From Microplitis mediator (lineage: Eukaryota; Arthropoda; Insecta; Hymenoptera; Braconidae), in the NCBI RefSeq assembly GCF_029852145.1, contig NC_079974.1:23476082-23540081 (forward strand): DNA of 64,000 bases, in the 5' to 3' direction. Numbering within the stretch: position 1 is the first letter of the stretch; each line of letters starts with the position of its first letter. The notes under the pieces were generated by a model, which was not told the DNA's origin, ran no database searches, and saw nothing but the letters and a program-made list of their open reading frames with translations. A program made the position numbers and the translations under genes. Below, piece by piece: positions 61,060 through 64,000 of the stretch.

Positions 61060-61093
61060 TGGGGTCACAGTGGCGCCCGATGTCATTTGAGGG

Positions 61094-62387
61094 TTAGAAT
61101 AATTAGTTTGTTTTATAATTTAATTTAATAAATGAATATTAATTAACAGCGTAATTTTCTGAACTAAGATTCATTCTGGTTGACAGGTGTGATGGAATAG
61201 TTCCAAAAAGTTAAATTAACTTACTGAAACTCATCACTTTCACTAAGAATATATCTCGACTATCTTAACTACGGGCACTACACACTAGACGCCACTAATA
61301 TAACACCAACAGTATTAACTTGTACGCCATAAACAATTTACAGTAGTTACAACTGCTGACTGTAGACCATCGTGACATGCCCTGCAGTTTCATCTCATCC
61401 GCTTTATCCAAGATATCCCTTCTTCCTTACCCTTATTCTATACCCACTATTACATCACATCTTAAACTCAAACCCAAAAGTTTTCCATACCAATCTCTCT
61501 CTCTCTCTTTCTCTTTGTTGGGGTATAGCTCTGGTAGGTTTCAACAGTAATTTCAGTTGGGTTCGTTTGCGGAAGTGTTTAATGGGACGTAGCTCTCGAG
61601 ACTTCCAGTGGTACAGCAACAACTACAACTACAACTACAACTAAAACTACGTCTAGTTAGGACGTGAATCGCCAGAAGCATTACCTTTACTACTACCAAA
61701 GTACTAACTGACTTTCAGATTATTATTAAGTTATTATCCATCAGATAATTTTATAAATTCATTAACCCTCATTTTTATTACACCACTATCTAATTTTTTT
61801 TCTCAGTTTACTAACAACATCAAGTAATTTTTCAACTTAATTTTATCTACAAACTGAAGTTCGAAGATCCAGTAAAATTCATTGTAATTAAAAATGTTGA
61901 ATTATTCTGTGATGATGGAGTCTGAAAGCTGGGGTAGGAAAAAAGTTAATGGAAATGAAAGAAAAAAGACAATGAAAGGATAATAGAAGTAGAACGGGTT
62001 AAAGTGTAATGTGGATACGTCACGGGCCAGGATTGAGACCTTACTCTTTGACGATACGTTGACCCCCGATGTTATTTTTCTCTCTGCTGACGCTTATTTG
62101 TCTCTAGGTACTGCTGGGAAATTGCTGACGAGTGAAAAATCTATGTACTTCGTGCCTTAGAGCTACTTTTATACAGATATATATGCGGTGGTTTGTCTTT
62201 ACCCAGTCAGGTGGCACTGGACAACTCGCGCCTCTCGCAATAGCTGCTCGATTCAATGCATTTATAACTTACAGCTGTATTTCCAATGGCGTCAATCTCT
62301 GAGTAGGTTTTTTTAATTTTTTATCACTTTCTTATAAATATGTCATAATATTTCACATATTAACGAAATTATTTTTTCAAATCGGTG
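61094..62387. other. Unassigned sequence with small microsatellites
   Basis: A TC microsatellite lies at about 61494-61515, and an ACAACT/ACAACTACA tract at about 61616-61645. No gene recognised. Confidence 0.4.
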
Positions 62388-62389
62388 TA

Positions 62390-63269
62390 GGGGAGATCGG
62401 GTACGGCGGACCCCTAATCCGCTAATAATTTTTTGTGGCTTTTGAGTACCGGGTAGTCGTTTTTTCCAACCAAAAATATTTGTATTGAAGAGGGAATTTG
62501 TAAATTACATCCAACTCATAAATTCAGACTTTTTGCACGCCTCGGACGCGATAGCGGGAGAGGTTGTGCTCTATAATCGACTTGTCGTGAAAACGGGATT
62601 TTCCTACTTTTAATCATTTCTGCTAATTTCATAAATCACCTCTATGGAAAAAAAAGTACACCAATGTCTAGAGAAAATTCTAAAGAATAATTTGGATTTA
62701 ATTAAAAATTTCATTTAGCTACACTATAATAAGAAAAAAATTATTTAACATGAGACTAGTTGGACGTCAATTGGGATGTCCGTGTGTGAGCAAGATATCT
62801 CTCGAAAAACTCAATTAATCAGTCCAATTTTTTTTTCAATCGCTTCAGATTTTAGTAGAATTTAAGCCTTTTAAATATTACTACTGTAGTCCTTCTCGTT
62901 CATTTATTATCAATTAAAAACTGAAAACTGATTATGTTTACTAACGCTCAATCCGCCATTTTTCCCCCACAAATATAAGTCGGCATGATTATCATGAAAC
63001 TTTGCTGATATTACAAGGCTCCACTTTACCATCAGATAATTTTTTTTTTTTTTTATTATATCGTGTGACAAATCGACTTGCCAACTGTTATCCAATTAAC
63101 TAAATTAAAAAAAAAAATAAGGAATATCTAGATGTTTATTAAAAAATTTTGTAATAAAGAAAAAACATTAATAATTAATTTTATTGTAATATGAGCGTTC
63201 GAGGCGTGCACTTTTGGATTTTCCAAATTTTGTTTAATTTTTTGGGGATTGTCGTGACCTGGTCTCCCC
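62390..63269. mobile_element. GGGGAGA inverted-repeat element, TA-flanked (about 880 bp)
   Basis: GGGGAGATCGGGT at the left and ACCTGGTCTCCCC at the right form an imperfect inverted repeat (11 of 13). TA lies on each side (62388-62389 and 63270-63271). A second inverted pair lies inside: TGCACGCCTCGGACGC at about 62536 and GCGTTCGAGGCGTGCA at about 63192. The TA target and GGGGAG start resemble the GGGGAGGG family at 2893, but the interior is different. No coding capacity. Confidence 0.65.
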
Positions 63270-63271
63270 TA

Positions 63272-64000
63272 ATTATTAATCAATGATCACTGATTATAAA
63301 ATTATCTATACTTACTTGACGCTGTTTTGTAAATAACTACAAAGTTTAATATTCAAATAGAGTTTATGCTGGACGTAGTATTTTCTGCAATAAAATTTTA
63401 TCAATAAAATCGATCGAGGGAATTTAGTAGGAAAGCATCGGCCGTATACGGTATCAAGTGCTCCAGTAGCTTGCTCACTTTTATCCTCAATATTTACTTT
63501 GACTTTACGTGTTCAGAAGCGGTCCGCGTTTGTTTACCAACTCATTGTCTCTATTGTTTCATGCACTTTTTCCTCTTTATGAAAAAAAATATAAAAAAAT
63601 CTTTGTCTATTTTTATTTTTTATTCTACATAGCGAGTAATTATACCGTTTCATATCCGTATTCATTAAAAAATATAAAAAATTCAGTTAAATTTTTTACA
63701 ATGGATCTTCTAGTCTATTTTATATACATTATATTTTTTTTTTATCATTGTAAGCATTCCGGTGAAATATCTAGTGCAGAGATGAAGAAAGGAGCAAAAA
63801 ATAAATGAAGCGTAGCTCGGGAAGTAATTTAGCAATTTACCATTACCGGTAAATTGCACTAACGAGTTATATGCATCAACCGTTATTAGAACAAGATTAC
63901 TCGACTAGCATTTGGATCTTAGATCTCGGAAATTTATCAGTTTCTCCGGGTGCTGGTCTTATAGCCGTTAATTTGTTTAATTCGTCTCTCTGTTTCCATC
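63272..64000. other. Unassigned AT-rich sequence
   Basis: No gene recognised; the 99-codon frame at 63509-63808 is low-complexity with no motif. Confidence 0.4.

Larger units (their letters stand above)
60171..61093. mobile_element. CCCTCAAATGACA inverted-repeat element, split by a nested element
   Basis: CCCTCAAATGACA at 60171 is matched by TGTCATTTGAGGG ending at 61093. Nearly all the length comes from the nested CACGG element (60337-61059). Without it the host element is only about 200 bp. No clear target duplication. This gives the order of events: the CACGG element arrived after this one. Confidence 0.6.

Overview
This is AT-rich animal nuclear DNA that consists almost entirely of transposable elements and their debris. 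No bacterial, organellar or rRNA sequence is visible, and I recognise no complete cellular protein gene. The element mix fits an insect, most likely a hymenopteran, and a parasitoid wasp (for example a braconid) is my best guess. That mix is many short inverted-repeat elements, 5'-truncated non-LTR retrotransposon tails, and a Ty3/gypsy-type LTR element with an envelope gene and a tRNA-Lys primer site. The assignment is an inference from repeat style, not from a marker gene.

Layout. 1-2018 is unassigned. 2023-3728 is a TTAA-flanked element holding a TA-flanked GGGGAGGG element (2893-3664); further copies of the latter lie at 4923-5633 and 39182-39927. 8107-8514, 12367-13176, 25434-34163, 37151-38238 and 60337-61059 are elements ending in CAC(G/T)GAAA-like or related inverted repeats and filled with short self-complementary words. 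14656-15544 (foldback) and 51690-52236 have perfect 8-bp target duplications, as hAT elements do. 17712-18490 and 58761-59356 are 3' ends of one non-LTR retrotransposon family; 21299-21807 is a third, minus-strand LINE tail of a different sequence. A dispersed repeat (here R1, ends AACTTCCCGCT) occurs at 22609, 23354, 24781 (split by an insertion) and 56729.

The most conspicuous object is a 39-bp satellite at 26515-34142: about 195.6 copies with no length change and no substitution that I could find. It lies between two copies of the right end of a small inverted-repeat element, which is itself inserted in R1.

The second is a complete LTR insertion at 41025-49105, with a 4-bp target duplication, two 1945-bp LTRs that look identical, and a primer site. 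It has lost gag and most of pol but keeps a long envelope-like open frame. That frame looks more like a mononegavirus/chuvirus-type glycoprotein than the usual errantivirus envelope, and its tail carries PTAP and YPTL motifs side by side.

The remaining intervals are described as unassigned sequence. One weak candidate host exon with a signal-peptide-like start is at 6686-6811 on the minus strand.
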